Source: Phenylobacterium aquaticum
GTDB lineage: Bacteria; Pseudomonadota; Alphaproteobacteria; Caulobacterales; Caulobacteraceae
Direction: 5' to 3'
Assembly (NCBI RefSeq): GCF_022695515.1
Contig: NZ_JALDPT010000011.1
Span: 62,001-126,000 of the forward strand
Length of the DNA stretch: 64,000 nucleotides
Below the pieces are notes generated by a model that saw only the letters and a program-made list of their open reading frames with translations, did no database searches and was not told the DNA's origin. Shown one piece after another: positions 51,148 through 61,013 of the stretch (positions within the stretch are counted from its first letter, which is position 1; each line of letters opens with the position of its first letter). A program made the position numbers and the translations under genes.

Positions 51148-51162
51148 GAGGCGTATCCCGCA

Positions 51163-53418
51163 ATGAGCCAGTTCAGCCCTGCCCCCCTGGGCGCAGATCT
51201 TCCGCCCCAGGTCGCAGGTTCCCAAGATGTCGCTGCGGGCGGCCTCGGGCAGCAGATCGACCTACGCCGCATCTATTCCGCCTTCCGGCGGCGACTGCGT
51301 CTGTTCGGCGCCGTGGCTCTGGCGGTGTTTGTCGCGGTGGTGGTTGTCACCCTCCAAGCCACGCCGAAATACACGGCGACCGCCAATGTTCTCTTGGATA
51401 CGCGCAAGGAGAAGGTGTCCGACGTCCAAGAGGTGCTTTCTGGCCTTCCTGCAGACTCGGCCACCGTCGATACCGAAGTTGAGATTCTGAAGTCGCGCCA
51501 ACTGGCCGAACGCGTCACCAAGGCCCTCGACCTCGAAGCTGACCCAGAATTCAATAGCCGGGTCCACAAGCCGGAGGGCCTCGCCGCCGTGACCGCGAGC
51601 ATCGGCGCGATCCTCGGCGCCACCCCGCCTTCGGAAGTGAAGTTGAGCCCCCTGGGCCAGCAAAAGCTGCACGAGAAGGTGGTAGACACGGTGCTGAGCG
51701 GGCTGAGCGTCAAACGCTCCGGCCTGACCTATGTGATTAATGTCGCCTACCAGTCGCAGAGCCCCCAAAAGGCCGCGACGATCGCCAACAAGTTCGCTGA
51801 ACTCTATCTTCTCGAACAATTGGAGGCGAAATTCGACGCGACGCAGCAGGCTAATAAGTGGCTGAGCTCGCGCCTCGAAGAACTCCGCGGCCAGGTGCTG
51901 CAGGACGAAGCTACTGTCCAGCAGTATAAGATCGCCAACAATCTCCTGAGCGCTTCAGGCACGAGCCTCACCGAGCAAGAGATCTCTAGCTACAATCAGT
52001 CGCTCGCCCAGGCCCGGGCCCAGGTGGCCGAGGACAACGCCCGCCTCAACACGGCCAAGCAGCAGTTGGCCCGAGGGTCCAACGGGGGCGATGTCGGCGA
52101 AGCCCTCGACTCCCCCGTCATCCAGCAACTGCGGGCCCAGCGCGCCCAGGTCTCAGGCCAGGTGGCTGACCTCGCGGGACGTTACGGCGACCGCCACCCC
52201 GAGATGCTGAAGGCGAAACGCCAGCTGTCGGACATCGATGCCCAGATCCAGCAGGAAATCCAGCGGATCGTCTCAAACCTCCAGGCCAAAGCTCAGGTCT
52301 CCTCCCAGCGTGCGTCTGCAGTCGCCGGCAGCCTTGGCGGCGCCAAGGGCGCCCTTGCCACGAACAACCGGGCTTCGGTGAAGCTCAATGAGCTTGAGCG
52401 CAACGCAGAGGCCTCACGCACTCTCTATGAGAGCTATCTGAACCGCTTCAAGGAGACGAGCAGCCAGCAGGGGATCGAGCAGTCCGACGCGCGGGTTGTT
52501 TCGAAGGCCAAGATTCCGACCAAACAGAGCTCACCGAACGTATCGCTCAATCTTGCGCTGGGCGTCCTTCTCGCGATTGGCGCGGGCCTCGGGGCCATCG
52601 TCCTAGCTGAAATGCTTGATGCGGGCGTTGCGACCGCCGAGGATGTCGAACGCCGGCTCGAGACCGCCTATCTCGGATCAATACCGCTCCTCAACTCCGT
52701 GGCCGACGCCAACGGAGAGGCGCCGATCGACTATATCGTGAGCAAGCCGCTATCGAGCTTCTCCGAGTCCTTCAGAAACCTACGGGCCTCCATCGTCTAT
52801 TCCCGCCTCGGGGAGCCGGTGAAGATCGTCGCGGTCACGTCGTCGTTGCCCGGCGAAGGCAAGACGACTACTTCGGTCTGCCTTGCCCGTTCGTCAGCGC
52901 TCCAGGGCCTTCGCACTGTGATCGTCGACTGCGACCTCCGCCGCCGGACGGTGAACCGATTACTCAAGACCGAACCGGTCATAGGCCTGCTCGAGGTGCT
53001 GAGCGGCGAACACACGCTGGACGAGGCCTTGACCTTCGACGAAGCCAGCGGCGCCTCCTTCCTGCCGCTCGCGAAAAGCAACTTCACGCCGAAGGACGTG
53101 TTCGGGACGGTGGCGATGGACCGCCTTCTTGAACAGCTCCGCAGCCGCTACGACCTCGTCATCCTTGACACGGCCCCGTTGCTGCCTATCGCCGACACGC
53201 GCGTCTTGGCGCCGAAGGCGGATGCGGTCGTGTTCCTGGCCCGCTGGCGCAAGACCCCGCAGCACGCGATCGAAGCGGCCTTCAGGCTGCTTCAGGGCTC
53301 TGGCGCGCACCTCGCGGGCGTCGCACTCACCCAGGTCGATATGAAGCAGCAGGCGAAGTACGGCTACGGCGATCCGGGCTACTACTATGCGGAATACAAG
53401 AAATACTATGTGAGCTAA
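51163..53418 (+). CDS. Wzc/ExoP-type polysaccharide tyrosine autokinase
   Basis: A 751-residue co-polymerase and BY-kinase controlling chain length and export. Seen: membrane segments at about 46-66 and 460-485, a long coiled-coil periplasmic part between them, then the kinase: Walker A SLPGEGKTTTS near 560, Walker A' TVIVDCDLRRR, Walker B LVILDTAPLLPIAD. The last 20 residues contain eight tyrosines, the usual autophosphorylation cluster. In contrast to the locus I homologue, all kinase motifs are complete. A terminator lies just after the stop. Confidence 0.93.
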   Translation: MSQFSPAPLGADLPPQVAGSQDVAAGGLGQQIDLRRIYSAFRRRLRLFGAVALAVFVAVVVVTLQATPKYTATANVLLDTRKEKVSDVQEVLSGLPADSATVDTEVEILKSRQLAERVTKALDLEADPEFNSRVHKPEGLAAVTASIGAILGATPPSEVKLSPLGQQKLHEKVVDTVLSGLSVKRSGLTYVINVAYQSQSPQKAATIANKFAELYLLEQLEAKFDATQQANKWLSSRLEELRGQVLQDEATVQQYKIANNLLSASGTSLTEQEISSYNQSLAQARAQVAEDNARLNTAKQQLARGSNGGDVGEALDSPVIQQLRAQRAQVSGQVADLAGRYGDRHPEMLKAKRQLSDIDAQIQQEIQRIVSNLQAKAQVSSQRASAVAGSLGGAKGALATNNRASVKLNELERNAEASRTLYESYLNRFKETSSQQGIEQSDARVVSKAKIPTKQSSPNVSLNLALGVLLAIGAGLGAIVLAEMLDAGVATAEDVERRLETAYLGSIPLLNSVADANGEAPIDYIVSKPLSSFSESFRNLRASIVYSRLGEPVKIVAVTSSLPGEGKTTTSVCLARSSALQGLRTVIVDCDLRRRTVNRLLKTEPVIGLLEVLSGEHTLDEALTFDEASGASFLPLAKSNFTPKDVFGTVAMDRLLEQLRSRYDLVILDTAPLLPIADTRVLAPKADAVVFLARWRKTPQHAIEAAFRLLQGSGAHLAGVALTQVDMKQQAKYGYGDPGYYYAEYKKYYVS

Positions 53419-53452
53419 GCCGCAAGGGATCCCCTTTGGGCGTATTGGATGG

Positions 53453-53482
53453 GGGCGGGATTTTATCCCGCCCTTTTTCTTT
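53453..53482 (+). terminator. Rho-independent terminator after wzc-like gene
   Basis: Perfect 8-base stem GGGCGGGA / TCCCGCCC with loop TTTTA, followed by TTTTTCTTT. It is a textbook terminator 35 bases after the stop codon and ends the transcript from the upstream genes. Confidence 0.92.
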
Positions 53483-53903
53483 GGCCGAAGGCGGGACATC
53501 GACAAGCCGACGCCGGACAGGAGACAGACCAATTTGATCCGGCGCTTCGCGTGCCTTCGCGCGACGTCCAGACTGTTGTGACAGACTTCCAAGCAGCCCC
53601 GTCATATTGTCCAAACAATTGAAACCTAAGATCGATGACCTGGAGAGCAACGGGGATCCCGAGGTCTTTTAGTCGCCACTATTCAAGGGTGGCGACGATC
53701 GATCGACGTCTGACGCTGAAGGCGTGTTTCAGCTCTCGATGTGATTGAAGAAGGTTCGCCACGCTGCAGCTCGCGCACCAGCATTCGATCCACCTGGAGT
53801 ATTTTTGGGGCGCCCGAGAATATTTCACCCCAGAACGGGCGAAGGCTCTAGCTGGCGTGACATTGGCAGCGTAGAAAGCCAATCAAGACGGAGAGGCGGC
53901 GGC
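53483..53903. promoter_or_regulatory. Intergenic region upstream of the sugar transferase
   Basis: About 420 bases after the wzc terminator without a convincing gene. A perfect 8-base inverted repeat with a 9-base loop lies at 53672-53696 (GTCGCCAC / GTGGCGAC). As the terminator closes the upstream unit, the promoter for the genes from 53904 onward should be here. Confidence 0.4.
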
Positions 53904-54602
53904 GTGTATCTATCTGGGACAAGCAGTCTAACATCCAACGCGACGCCAAGCGGCCGCGACGTGGCACCCGGCGCTCGTGATGGGGCCAGACCTAAGTTCG
54001 ACGGGTCGCGGATTCTAGACGTGCTTATTGCCACCGTTGTTCTGGTCTTTGTCACTCCGCTTATGTTGGCCGTTGCGATCGGCATCAAGCTTCAGGATGG
54101 CGGTCCTATTCTATTCGGGCATCAACGCATTGGATTTGGCGGGCGTTCGTTCCGGTGTTGGAAATTCCGCAGCATGGTGGTGGACGCTGAGAGTCGCCTC
54201 CAGGCACTGCTCGTGAAAGATCCTGCTGCGAAGGCCGAATGGGAGGCGGACCATAAGCTCCGCATGGATCCGCGCGTCACTGCTTTTGGACGTTTTCTCC
54301 GGGTCTCCAGCCTCGATGAACTTCCGCAGCTCCTCAATGTCATAGCCGGTGAGATGAGCCTGGTCGGCCCCCGTCCCATCGTATCTGCGGAAGTCGCCCG
54401 ATATGGCCGGTGGTTCAAGGCCTACACCTCTGTGCGGCCCGGTATCACTGGCCTTTGGCAGATCAGCGGGCGCAACGATGTCAGCTACCGTCAGCGCGTC
54501 GCGATGGACGTCTTGTTCGCTCGCAAACGGTCCGTCGGCCAGTACATCCGCATCCTGTTGGGGACGGTGCCCGCGGTGCTGAGCCGTAGCGGCTCCTATT
54601 GA
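53904..54602 (+). CDS. Undecaprenyl-phosphate sugar-1-phosphate transferase (locus II)
   Basis: A 232-residue initiating transferase. Seen: SRILDVLIATVVLVFVTPLM membrane hairpin, HQRIGFGGRSFRCWKFRSMV, RVSSLDELPQLLNVIAGEMS, SLVGPRPI and PGITGLWQISGRNDVSY. GTG 53904 is preferred; GAGAGG lies nearby and there is no ATG close to the domain start. A longer in-frame ATG exists at 53745, whose extra part is not conserved-looking. It starts the second lipid-linked oligosaccharide, distinct from the enzyme at 7329-7982. Confidence 0.9.
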   Translation: MYLSGTSSLTSNATPSGRDVAPGARDGARPKFDGSRILDVLIATVVLVFVTPLMLAVAIGIKLQDGGPILFGHQRIGFGGRSFRCWKFRSMVVDAESRLQALLVKDPAAKAEWEADHKLRMDPRVTAFGRFLRVSSLDELPQLLNVIAGEMSLVGPRPIVSAEVARYGRWFKAYTSVRPGITGLWQISGRNDVSYRQRVAMDVLFARKRSVGQYIRILLGTVPAVLSRSGSY

Positions 54603-54749
54603 GAACCCGGGGCTGAAATCGAGGTCGGTGGCGGAACGCCAGCGGATGCCTCGTCCGGCGCGGACTGCAATGACAAAGCCCCAACACAACAAGACTTCTT
54701 AAGGTCGCCCGGTGTTGTTCACGCGGGAGACAATTTCTATGGAGCTCAA

Positions 54750-55826
54750 ATGAGTCAGACCGGCGCAGGCAAGGTTGCCCTCATCACAGGTGTCACCGGC
54801 CAGGATGGAGCCTATCTGTCAGAGTTACTGCTCTCCAAGGGCTACACGGTCCATGGGGTGAAGCGGCGCTCCTCCTCGTTCAACACCGGGCGGATAGAGT
54901 CCCTGTACCAGGATCCCCATGAAGCGGAGCCGCGCTTCATCCTCCACTATGGAGATCTGACCGACAGCACCAACATGATCCGCATCGTCCAGCAGGTGCA
55001 GCCCGACGAGATTTATAATCTGGCGGCCCAGTCCCACGTCGCGGTCAGCTTCGAGACGCCGGAATATACGGCCAATGCCGACGCGGTAGGCGCGTTGCGT
55101 CTGCTCGAGGCCATCCGCATCCTTGGGCTTGAGAAAAAGACGAAGTTTTACCAAGCTTCGACATCGGAACTCTATGGCTTGGTCCAGGAGGTCCCGCAGA
55201 GCGAGAAAACCCCCTTCTATCCGCGCAGCCCTTACGCCGTCGCCAAGCTCTACGCATATTGGATCGTCGTGAATTACCGTGAGGCCTATGGCATCCACGG
55301 CTCGAACGGGATCCTGTTCAACCACGAGAGCCCGCTTCGCGGGGAAACGTTCGTCACCCGCAAGATCACCCGGGCCGTCGCTGCGATCAAGCTGGGCATG
55401 CAGGACAAGCTCTATCTCGGCAACCTCGACGCCCAGCGTGACTGGGGCCATGCGCGCGAGTACGTCCGCGGCATGTGGCTCATGCTGCAGCAGGATCATG
55501 GGGACGACTATGTCCTGGCGACTGGGGAAACCACGCGGGTCCGCGACTTCGTCACCCGGGCCTTCAAGGAAGTCGATATCGACATCCAGTGGTCCGGCGA
55601 AGGGGTCGATGAGCGCGGAACCTGCGCCAAGACCGGACGGGTCCTGGTCGAAGTCGATCCCCGCTACTTCCGCCCCACGGAGGTCGAACTCCTGATCGGA
55701 GACCCCACCAAGGCCAAGACCAAGCTCGGCTGGGTCCATGAGACCAAGTGGGAGCAGTTGTGCGCCGAGATGGTGGCGAGCGACATGATCGTCGTGGCCA
55801 AGGAAGCCCGCCGCAATGACGACTGA
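54750..55826 (+). CDS. gmd: GDP-mannose 4,6-dehydratase
   Basis: A 358-residue SDR enzyme converting GDP-mannose to GDP-4-keto-6-deoxymannose. Seen: [20 protein letters not shown] at 9-28, [45 protein letters not shown], the YxxxK pair in [12 protein letters not shown], and [18 protein letters not shown], as in Gmd enzymes. GGAG lies 5 bases before the ATG. It takes GDP-mannose from the ManC-AGE fusion and passes the product to the overlapping fcl gene. Confidence 0.97.
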   Translation: MSQTGAGKVALITGVTGQDGAYLSELLLSKGYTVHGVKRRSSSFNTGRIESLYQDPHEAEPRFILHYGDLTDSTNMIRIVQQVQPDEIYNLAAQSHVAVSFETPEYTANADAVGALRLLEAIRILGLEKKTKFYQASTSELYGLVQEVPQSEKTPFYPRSPYAVAKLYAYWIVVNYREAYGIHGSNGILFNHESPLRGETFVTRKITRAVAAIKLGMQDKLYLGNLDAQRDWGHAREYVRGMWLMLQQDHGDDYVLATGETTRVRDFVTRAFKEVDIDIQWSGEGVDERGTCAKTGRVLVEVDPRYFRPTEVELLIGDPTKAKTKLGWVHETKWEQLCAEMVASDMIVVAKEARRNDD

Positions 55827-56781
55827 GCCCCAATTCTCCCTGGCCGGCAAACGGGTGTGGGTGGCGGGTCACCGCGGGATGGTCGGCGCGGCGATCGTCC
55901 GCCGCCTCGCGTCTGAGGGTTGCGACCTGGTCTTCGCAGACCGCTCGACCGTCGACCTGCGTCGACAGGCCGATGTCGAGGCCTGGATGCGGTCCAACAA
56001 GCCCGATGTGGTCTTTCTTGCAGCGGCGAAGGTCGGCGGCATTCTTGCAAATGACCGCTTCCCGGCCCAATTCCTCTACGACAACCTGATGATCGAAGCG
56101 AATATCATCCAGGCGGCCCATGAGACTGGGGTGCAGAAGCTACTGTTCCTGGGCTCGAGTTGCATCTATCCGAAATTCGCGGAGCAACCGATCGTTGAGG
56201 AGGCGCTCCTGACCGGGGCGCTCGAGCCGACGAACGAATGGTACGCGATCGCCAAGATCGCCGGCATCAAGCTCGCCCAATCCTATCGTCGCCAATATGG
56301 GTGCGACTTCATTTCGGCCATGCCCACCAATCTCTATGGGCCTGGCGACAACTTCGACCTCCAGTCCAGCCACGTCCTGCCCGCGCTATTGCGCAAGGCG
56401 CACGAGGCGAAGATTTCGGGCGCTGACACGCTCACGGTCTGGGGGTCCGGAACGCCATACCGGGAATTCCTGCACGTCGACGACTGCGCCGACGCATGCG
56501 TCCATCTTATGCAAACCTACTCCGACGATTCCCATGTCAACGTGGGCTCGGGGACTGATTTGACGATACGGTCCCTTGCTGAAGCCGTGGTCGAAGTGGT
56601 CGGTTTCGCCGGCGATCTTGTATTCGACACGACCAAGCCTGATGGAACGCCCCGAAAATTGATGAGCGGCGCAAAATTGAGATCCCTGGGATGGCGCCCC
56701 AACATTGAACTGCTTGACGGCCTCAAGCAGACATACGGCTGGTACTTGGATAACGTAGTTGCGACAACTTCAAAAACTTAA
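55816..56781 (+). CDS. fcl: GDP-L-fucose synthase
   Basis: A 321-residue epimerase/reductase making GDP-L-fucose. Seen: [52 protein letters not shown], catalytic [20 protein letters not shown] and [10 protein letters not shown], all matching the Fcl/WcaG family. The start overlaps gmd by 11 bases, so both are produced together. GDP-fucose should be a component of the locus II polymer. Confidence 0.96.
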   Translation: MTTEPQFSLAGKRVWVAGHRGMVGAAIVRRLASEGCDLVFADRSTVDLRRQADVEAWMRSNKPDVVFLAAAKVGGILANDRFPAQFLYDNLMIEANIIQAAHETGVQKLLFLGSSCIYPKFAEQPIVEEALLTGALEPTNEWYAIAKIAGIKLAQSYRRQYGCDFISAMPTNLYGPGDNFDLQSSHVLPALLRKAHEAKISGADTLTVWGSGTPYREFLHVDDCADACVHLMQTYSDDSHVNVGSGTDLTIRSLAEAVVEVVGFAGDLVFDTTKPDGTPRKLMSGAKLRSLGWRPNIELLDGLKQTYGWYLDNVVATTSKT

Positions 56782-56860
56782 CCTGAGCGAATTCGTCGTC
56801 AATGGATAGGTAATATCGACAGCCTAACAGACCGCATCAATTCCGACCTGGAGACTGCGT

Positions 56861-58063
56861 TTGCGCATCGTGATTCATGACTATGCGGGCCACCCTTCTC
56901 CCGTCGACCTTTCGCGAGAACTCGCGAAACGCGGCCATACCGTTTGGCACGCCTATTTTGTAGGCGATAAGGGTCCCAAGGGCGTGATGACCCGCACCGA
57001 GCAGGACCCCAAAGGCTTCGAGTTCCTGCCTATCGATATCGGGCGGGACTACTCCAAATCCAATTTCATAAGCCGGCGCAGCAACGACATTCGTTATGGG
57101 AAGGCGCTGGCGGAGTGCATTCGCAAGCTCAAACCCGATGTTGTGATCTCGGGAAACACACCTCTGGATGCCCAGGGTCCGATCCTGGCCGCCACCCACC
57201 AGGCCGGTGGGCGCTTTATCAACTGGATCCAGGACTTCTATAGTATTGCGATCGAACGCCTGATCTCGAGCAAGTGGCTAGGCCTCGGCGCGGCGATCGC
57301 CGGCTACTATCGGTGGATGGACAAGCGCCAGCTCGCCCAAAGTGATGCGACGGTGCTGATCAGCGAGGACTTCCGCAAGAGCCTCACCGGCTTTGAGGAA
57401 CGGCCCGAACGGGTGGCGGTCATTCCGAATTGGGGAGCAATCGACGGGATCCCCGTCCGCCCGAAGATCAATTCCTGGTCGACGTATCAGGGTTTGGCCG
57501 AGCGGTTCGTATTCCTCTACTCAGGCACGCTGGGCCTGAAGCACAATCCTGACGCGTTAGTGGCACTAGCGGACGCTTTCGCGGACCGACCAGAGGTCGT
57601 TGTGGTTGTCGCCGCGAGCGGCGTCGGGCGCGACCGGTTGGATGCAACCCTAGCCACGGCACCCCGGCCCAACCTCATGACCCTCCCACTGCAGCCCTTC
57701 GCGGATTTCGCGAACATGCTTGGGGCCGCGGATGTGTTCGTGGCCGTCTTGGAAGACGACGCTGGCGAATTCTCGGTTCCTTCGAAGGTCCTGTCCTATC
57801 TCTGCGCGGGCCGGCCCATCCTCCTGGCCGCTCCATCGGCGAACCTCGCCTCAAGGATGGTCCAGGAAATCCCGGCCGGCCTGATCGTGGGGTCTGAGGA
57901 CACCGCCGCCCTCGTTGCAACTGCCGAGCGCCTCTATGCGGACCGCGCAGGGCGGGACCGCATGGGAATGGCGGCTCGTGCATACGCAGAGGATAACTTC
58001 GTCATTCGACGTGTCACAGACCGGTTTGAGAACATCTTCAAAGTTGCCACTGGAGTTAGCTGA
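56861..58063 (+). CDS. GT4-family glycosyltransferase, WcaI-like
   Basis: A 400-residue GT-B glycosyltransferase. Seen: an N-terminal domain starting RIVIHDYAGHPSPVDLSREL; the C-terminal donor domain with FVFLYSGTLGLKHNPDALV, then AADVFVAVLEDDAGEFSVPS and KVLSYLCAGRPILLAA, containing the Glu-rich nucleotide-binding loop. It is similar in plan to WcaI of colanic acid loci, which adds fucose. The TTG start at 56861 has GGAG about 6 bases upstream. It may transfer fucose from GDP-fucose made by the two previous genes; specificity is inferred. Confidence 0.85.
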   Translation: MRIVIHDYAGHPSPVDLSRELAKRGHTVWHAYFVGDKGPKGVMTRTEQDPKGFEFLPIDIGRDYSKSNFISRRSNDIRYGKALAECIRKLKPDVVISGNTPLDAQGPILAATHQAGGRFINWIQDFYSIAIERLISSKWLGLGAAIAGYYRWMDKRQLAQSDATVLISEDFRKSLTGFEERPERVAVIPNWGAIDGIPVRPKINSWSTYQGLAERFVFLYSGTLGLKHNPDALVALADAFADRPEVVVVVAASGVGRDRLDATLATAPRPNLMTLPLQPFADFANMLGAADVFVAVLEDDAGEFSVPSKVLSYLCAGRPILLAAPSANLASRMVQEIPAGLIVGSEDTAALVATAERLYADRAGRDRMGMAARAYAEDNFVIRRVTDRFENIFKVATGVS

Positions 58064-58250
58064 TCACCGCGCTCTTGCTGATTCAGGATCAATGCACTCG
58101 TGCTCAGAACAGGAATGCATTCAATTGCGCGTGGGGGTTTTTCGGTTGCCTTGAAATCCAATCGAGTCACTGGAAGCCCGCTGTTCGTAGCCTGGGCCTT
58201 GCACCAGCACCTGCTTCCGGGCAGCAGAACCTAATTTGGGAAGACGCGGA

Positions 58251-58655
58251 ATGAAGCGGCTCATCATCGACCTGGACCACACCATCTGCATTCCAGCTGA
58301 GGGCGCGGACCAAACCAACGATCCGAACGCCAAATATGCCGACGCCAAGCCCGTAGACGCGGTCATAAGCAGGCTGCGCGAGTACAAGCAGCAGGGATTT
58401 GAAATCGTCATCCACACGGCGCGAAATATGCGCACCTACGCGGGCGACGCCGAACTCATCAAGCTCAACACCTTGCCGATCATCCTGGCATGGCTGGAAC
58501 GCCATGACGTTCCCTTCGATGAGGTTGTGGTGGCCAAGCCCTGGTGTGGGTTCGAGGGGTTCTACATTGACGACCGCGCTATCCGCCCTTCCGAGTTCGC
58601 CAGCATGACCGCTGAAGAGATCACCCTGCTTCTGGCCCAGGAACGCGGCGAATGA
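58251..58655 (+). CDS. HAD-like phosphatase of capsule-type loci
   Basis: A 134-residue HAD-fold protein. Seen: motif I LIIDLDHTICIP (Asp-x-Asp-x-Thr), motif II IHTARNMRTY, motif III AKPWCGFEG, motif IV FYIDDRAI. The small size indicates a compact cap. The stop overlaps the following nucleotidyltransferase-kinase gene as ATGA. The set of phosphatase, kinase and nucleotidyltransferases implies a small phosphorylated compound that is made, dephosphorylated or activated for addition to the polymer. The substrate is unknown. Confidence 0.8.
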   Translation: MKRLIIDLDHTICIPAEGADQTNDPNAKYADAKPVDAVISRLREYKQQGFEIVIHTARNMRTYAGDAELIKLNTLPIILAWLERHDVPFDEVVVAKPWCGFEGFYIDDRAIRPSEFASMTAEEITLLLAQERGE

Positions 58656-60261
58656 TCCCGACATTTATCATCCTCTCCGGCGCCTATATCGGCTCGGAAC
58701 TTGTCGCAGAGTTCGGCAGACTGCCGCCGTCCTTCCTGCCCAATGGCACTTCACGTGTTTTCGAACAGCAAGTGGCGCTGGCCACCCGCCACGCCCAGCG
58801 CATCTTCATAACGCTCCCGGAAGGCTTCGCGCCTGCTGACACCGATCAGAAGTTACTGGCGGCGGCAAGCGTCGAGATCATTTGGTCAGATCCGAAACTA
58901 TCCCTGCCAGACGCGGTCGGCCATGCGCTGGATATCGCGCAGCCCAAGGGGCGGCTCTACATTCTGTTCGGCGACACGATCGTGGATTTCGGGGCGACCG
59001 GCTCTGCGCCGGACACCTTTGCGACGGGTGAGACACGCCATTTCGCAGTCTGGGCGGATTTTGTCGAGGAAGACGGCAAGGTCAGATTTCGCGAAGGCCT
59101 TCCCACCGGTGGCGCCCAGCGGGAAGTGGTGGCGGGCTTCTTCGATTTCTCCGACGGAAAGGCGTTCCAAGAGGCTTTACGGGGCAGCAGCAGCTTCTTC
59201 GACGCCTTGAATGGCTATTGCGCACACCGCCCCCTCGCTCCAACAAGGGCCCTGCGCTGGCTCGATTTTGGGCACCTGCATACCTACTATCAGTCGCGAC
59301 GCAATGAACTTGCCGCCCGCGCGTTCAATCGCGTTACGAGCCACGGGCTGAGCGTCCGGAAAACGGGCACGCCAGCGCGAAAGATCTATGCCGAGGCGGC
59401 CTGGTATCAGGCCCTGCCTGCGGAGTTCCGACCGTTCGTCCCGCACCTGATCGCCGTCCACCAAACACCGGAGATCTCTTACGAGATTGAATATCTCTAC
59501 CTGCCCGCCGCCTCGGAAATATTCGTCTTTGGGGCGCTGCCGCGCGAGCTCTGGGCCTTGATCGTATCCAGCTGCCGCGAGTTTCTCGAACTTTGCCAAG
59601 GCACGCTGCCCAAGGATTTCGAGATTCCGGACAACTACGCCTCGTATTTCTTCAAGAGCGTCATCGTCGAGAAGACCTATGAGCGGATTCAGGCTTTCGC
59701 CCACGCGGAAGGACTGTCCCTGGATGAGCCCTGGACGATCGGCGGACATCCAGCCCAATCGCTCAATGACGTCGTTGCGAACCTCATCGAGATCGTCGGC
59801 GAGACACGACACGATGACCTGTGCCTGTGGCACGGGGATTTTCACTTCGCGAACATATTCTTCGACTTCAGGTCGCAGAGGATCAAGACCGTCGACCCTA
59901 GAGGAATGCTTCCCGACGGCGGCTGGCCCTATATGGCGACGCTCGATACGATGTGGCCAAACTCGCCCACTCGGTCGTGGGGCTCTACGACTTCATCGTC
60001 GCCGGGCGGTATCGCCTAGACGCGTCTCGGCCCTACCAAGTGGATCTGGCGCTTGATGTCCCGGAGCCTCTGCGGGGTGTGGTTGAGGATTTCCTCAAGC
60101 TGCGGGTCGGAGGCTACGATTGCGGCAGTCCTCAAATTCTTGCGCTGACCGCCCTGCTCTATTTCTCGATGCTCCCACTGCACAATGACGACCGGCGGAG
60201 GCAGTACGCCATGCTCGCAAACGCCTATCGCCTGGCTCACCTTGCGGAACAGGCCGCATGA
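58652..60261 (+). pseudogene. Nucleotidyltransferase-like/APH-type kinase fusion, frameshifted
   Basis: Two domains in one frame. The N-terminal 200 or so residues resemble a sugar nucleotidyltransferase (RLPPSFLPNGTSRVFEQQ, LYILFGDTIVDF) but without the standard nucleotide loop. The C-terminal part is a phosphotransferase (APH/choline kinase type) with LCLWHGDFHFANIFFDF and TVDPRGM, the catalytic and metal-binding loops. Frame breaks near 59931-59936, where CCCTATATGGCGAC seems to carry an extra AT; removing it gives GWPYGDARYDVAKLAHSV and reading to 60261, total about 535 residues. The broken end has a stop at 60019. Sequencing error or true mutation cannot be separated. Confidence 0.72.
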
Positions 60262-61013
60262 TCGTATTCGCCATGGCCGGCCAGAGCCGACGTTTCACTG
60301 AGGCCGGATACGATAGACCCAAGTTCATGCTTGAGGTCGGTGTGGCCACCGCCTTTGACTACTCCGTCGCAGGGTTCCTGGACCATTTCGCGGACGAGCC
60401 TTTCGTCTTTGTCTATCGGGAGACCTCCGGCGTCCGAGACTTCCTGAACGCCCGACTGACGGCGCTTGGGGTGGCGAACCCTCGCCTGGTGGAATTGAAC
60501 GCCCCGACGTCCGGCCAGGCCGAGACCGTGGAACGGGGCCTCAAGGGGCTCGGCGACACGACCGGCGAGCTGACGATCTTCAACATCGACACATTCCGTC
60601 GCAACTTCACGGCGCCGGCAGCGGCCGCCCGGGGAGATGGGTACCTGGAGGTGTTCGAGGGCTCGGGCGCCAACTGGTCGTTCGCGAGAACGGAATCGCC
60701 CGACTCCGACCGGGTCGTTCAGACGACCGAGAAGGACCCGATCTCCAATCTCTGCTGCACGGGGCTCTACCACTTCCGCAGGATTCACGACTTCATGTGG
60801 GCCCTGGCCCGCGAGCGCGTGGCTCCGACCACGACCCTGGGGGAGACCTATGTCGCCCCGATCTATAATCACCTCATCCAGCGGGGGGCCGATATCCGAC
60901 GTCATCTGGTCCAGGCCGAGGATGTCATCTTCTGCGGCGTTCCCGCGGAGTATGAAGCCCTGGTGGCTGACCCTGGCCAGCTCGCCTCCTTGACCCTGCG
61001 TATCGGCGCATGA
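60258..61013 (+). CDS. Sugar nucleotidyltransferase-like protein
   Basis: A 251-residue nucleotidyltransferase-fold protein. Seen: MIVFAMAGQSRRFTEAGYDR with the loop AGQSRRF, RPKFMLEV for the Lys that binds phosphate, LTIFNIDTFRRNF in place of the metal-binding D-x-D strand, and GLYHFRR. It overlaps the upstream fusion gene and the next gene by 4 bases each. It is likely an activating enzyme for the unusual residue dealt with by the HAD and kinase proteins. The nucleotide and sugar are unknown. Confidence 0.78.
   Translation: MIVFAMAGQSRRFTEAGYDRPKFMLEVGVATAFDYSVAGFLDHFADEPFVFVYRETSGVRDFLNARLTALGVANPRLVELNAPTSGQAETVERGLKGLGDTTGELTIFNIDTFRRNFTAPAAAARGDGYLEVFEGSGANWSFARTESPDSDRVVQTTEKDPISNLCCTGLYHFRRIHDFMWALARERVAPTTTLGETYVAPIYNHLIQRGADIRRHLVQAEDVIFCGVPAEYEALVADPGQLASLTLRIGA

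Noticed and set aside
54739..54753. Tiny leader frame (Met-Glu-Leu-Lys) overlapping the gmd start
   Set aside because: The bases also form the gmd ribosome-binding site GGAG; a four-codon frame here is likely chance.
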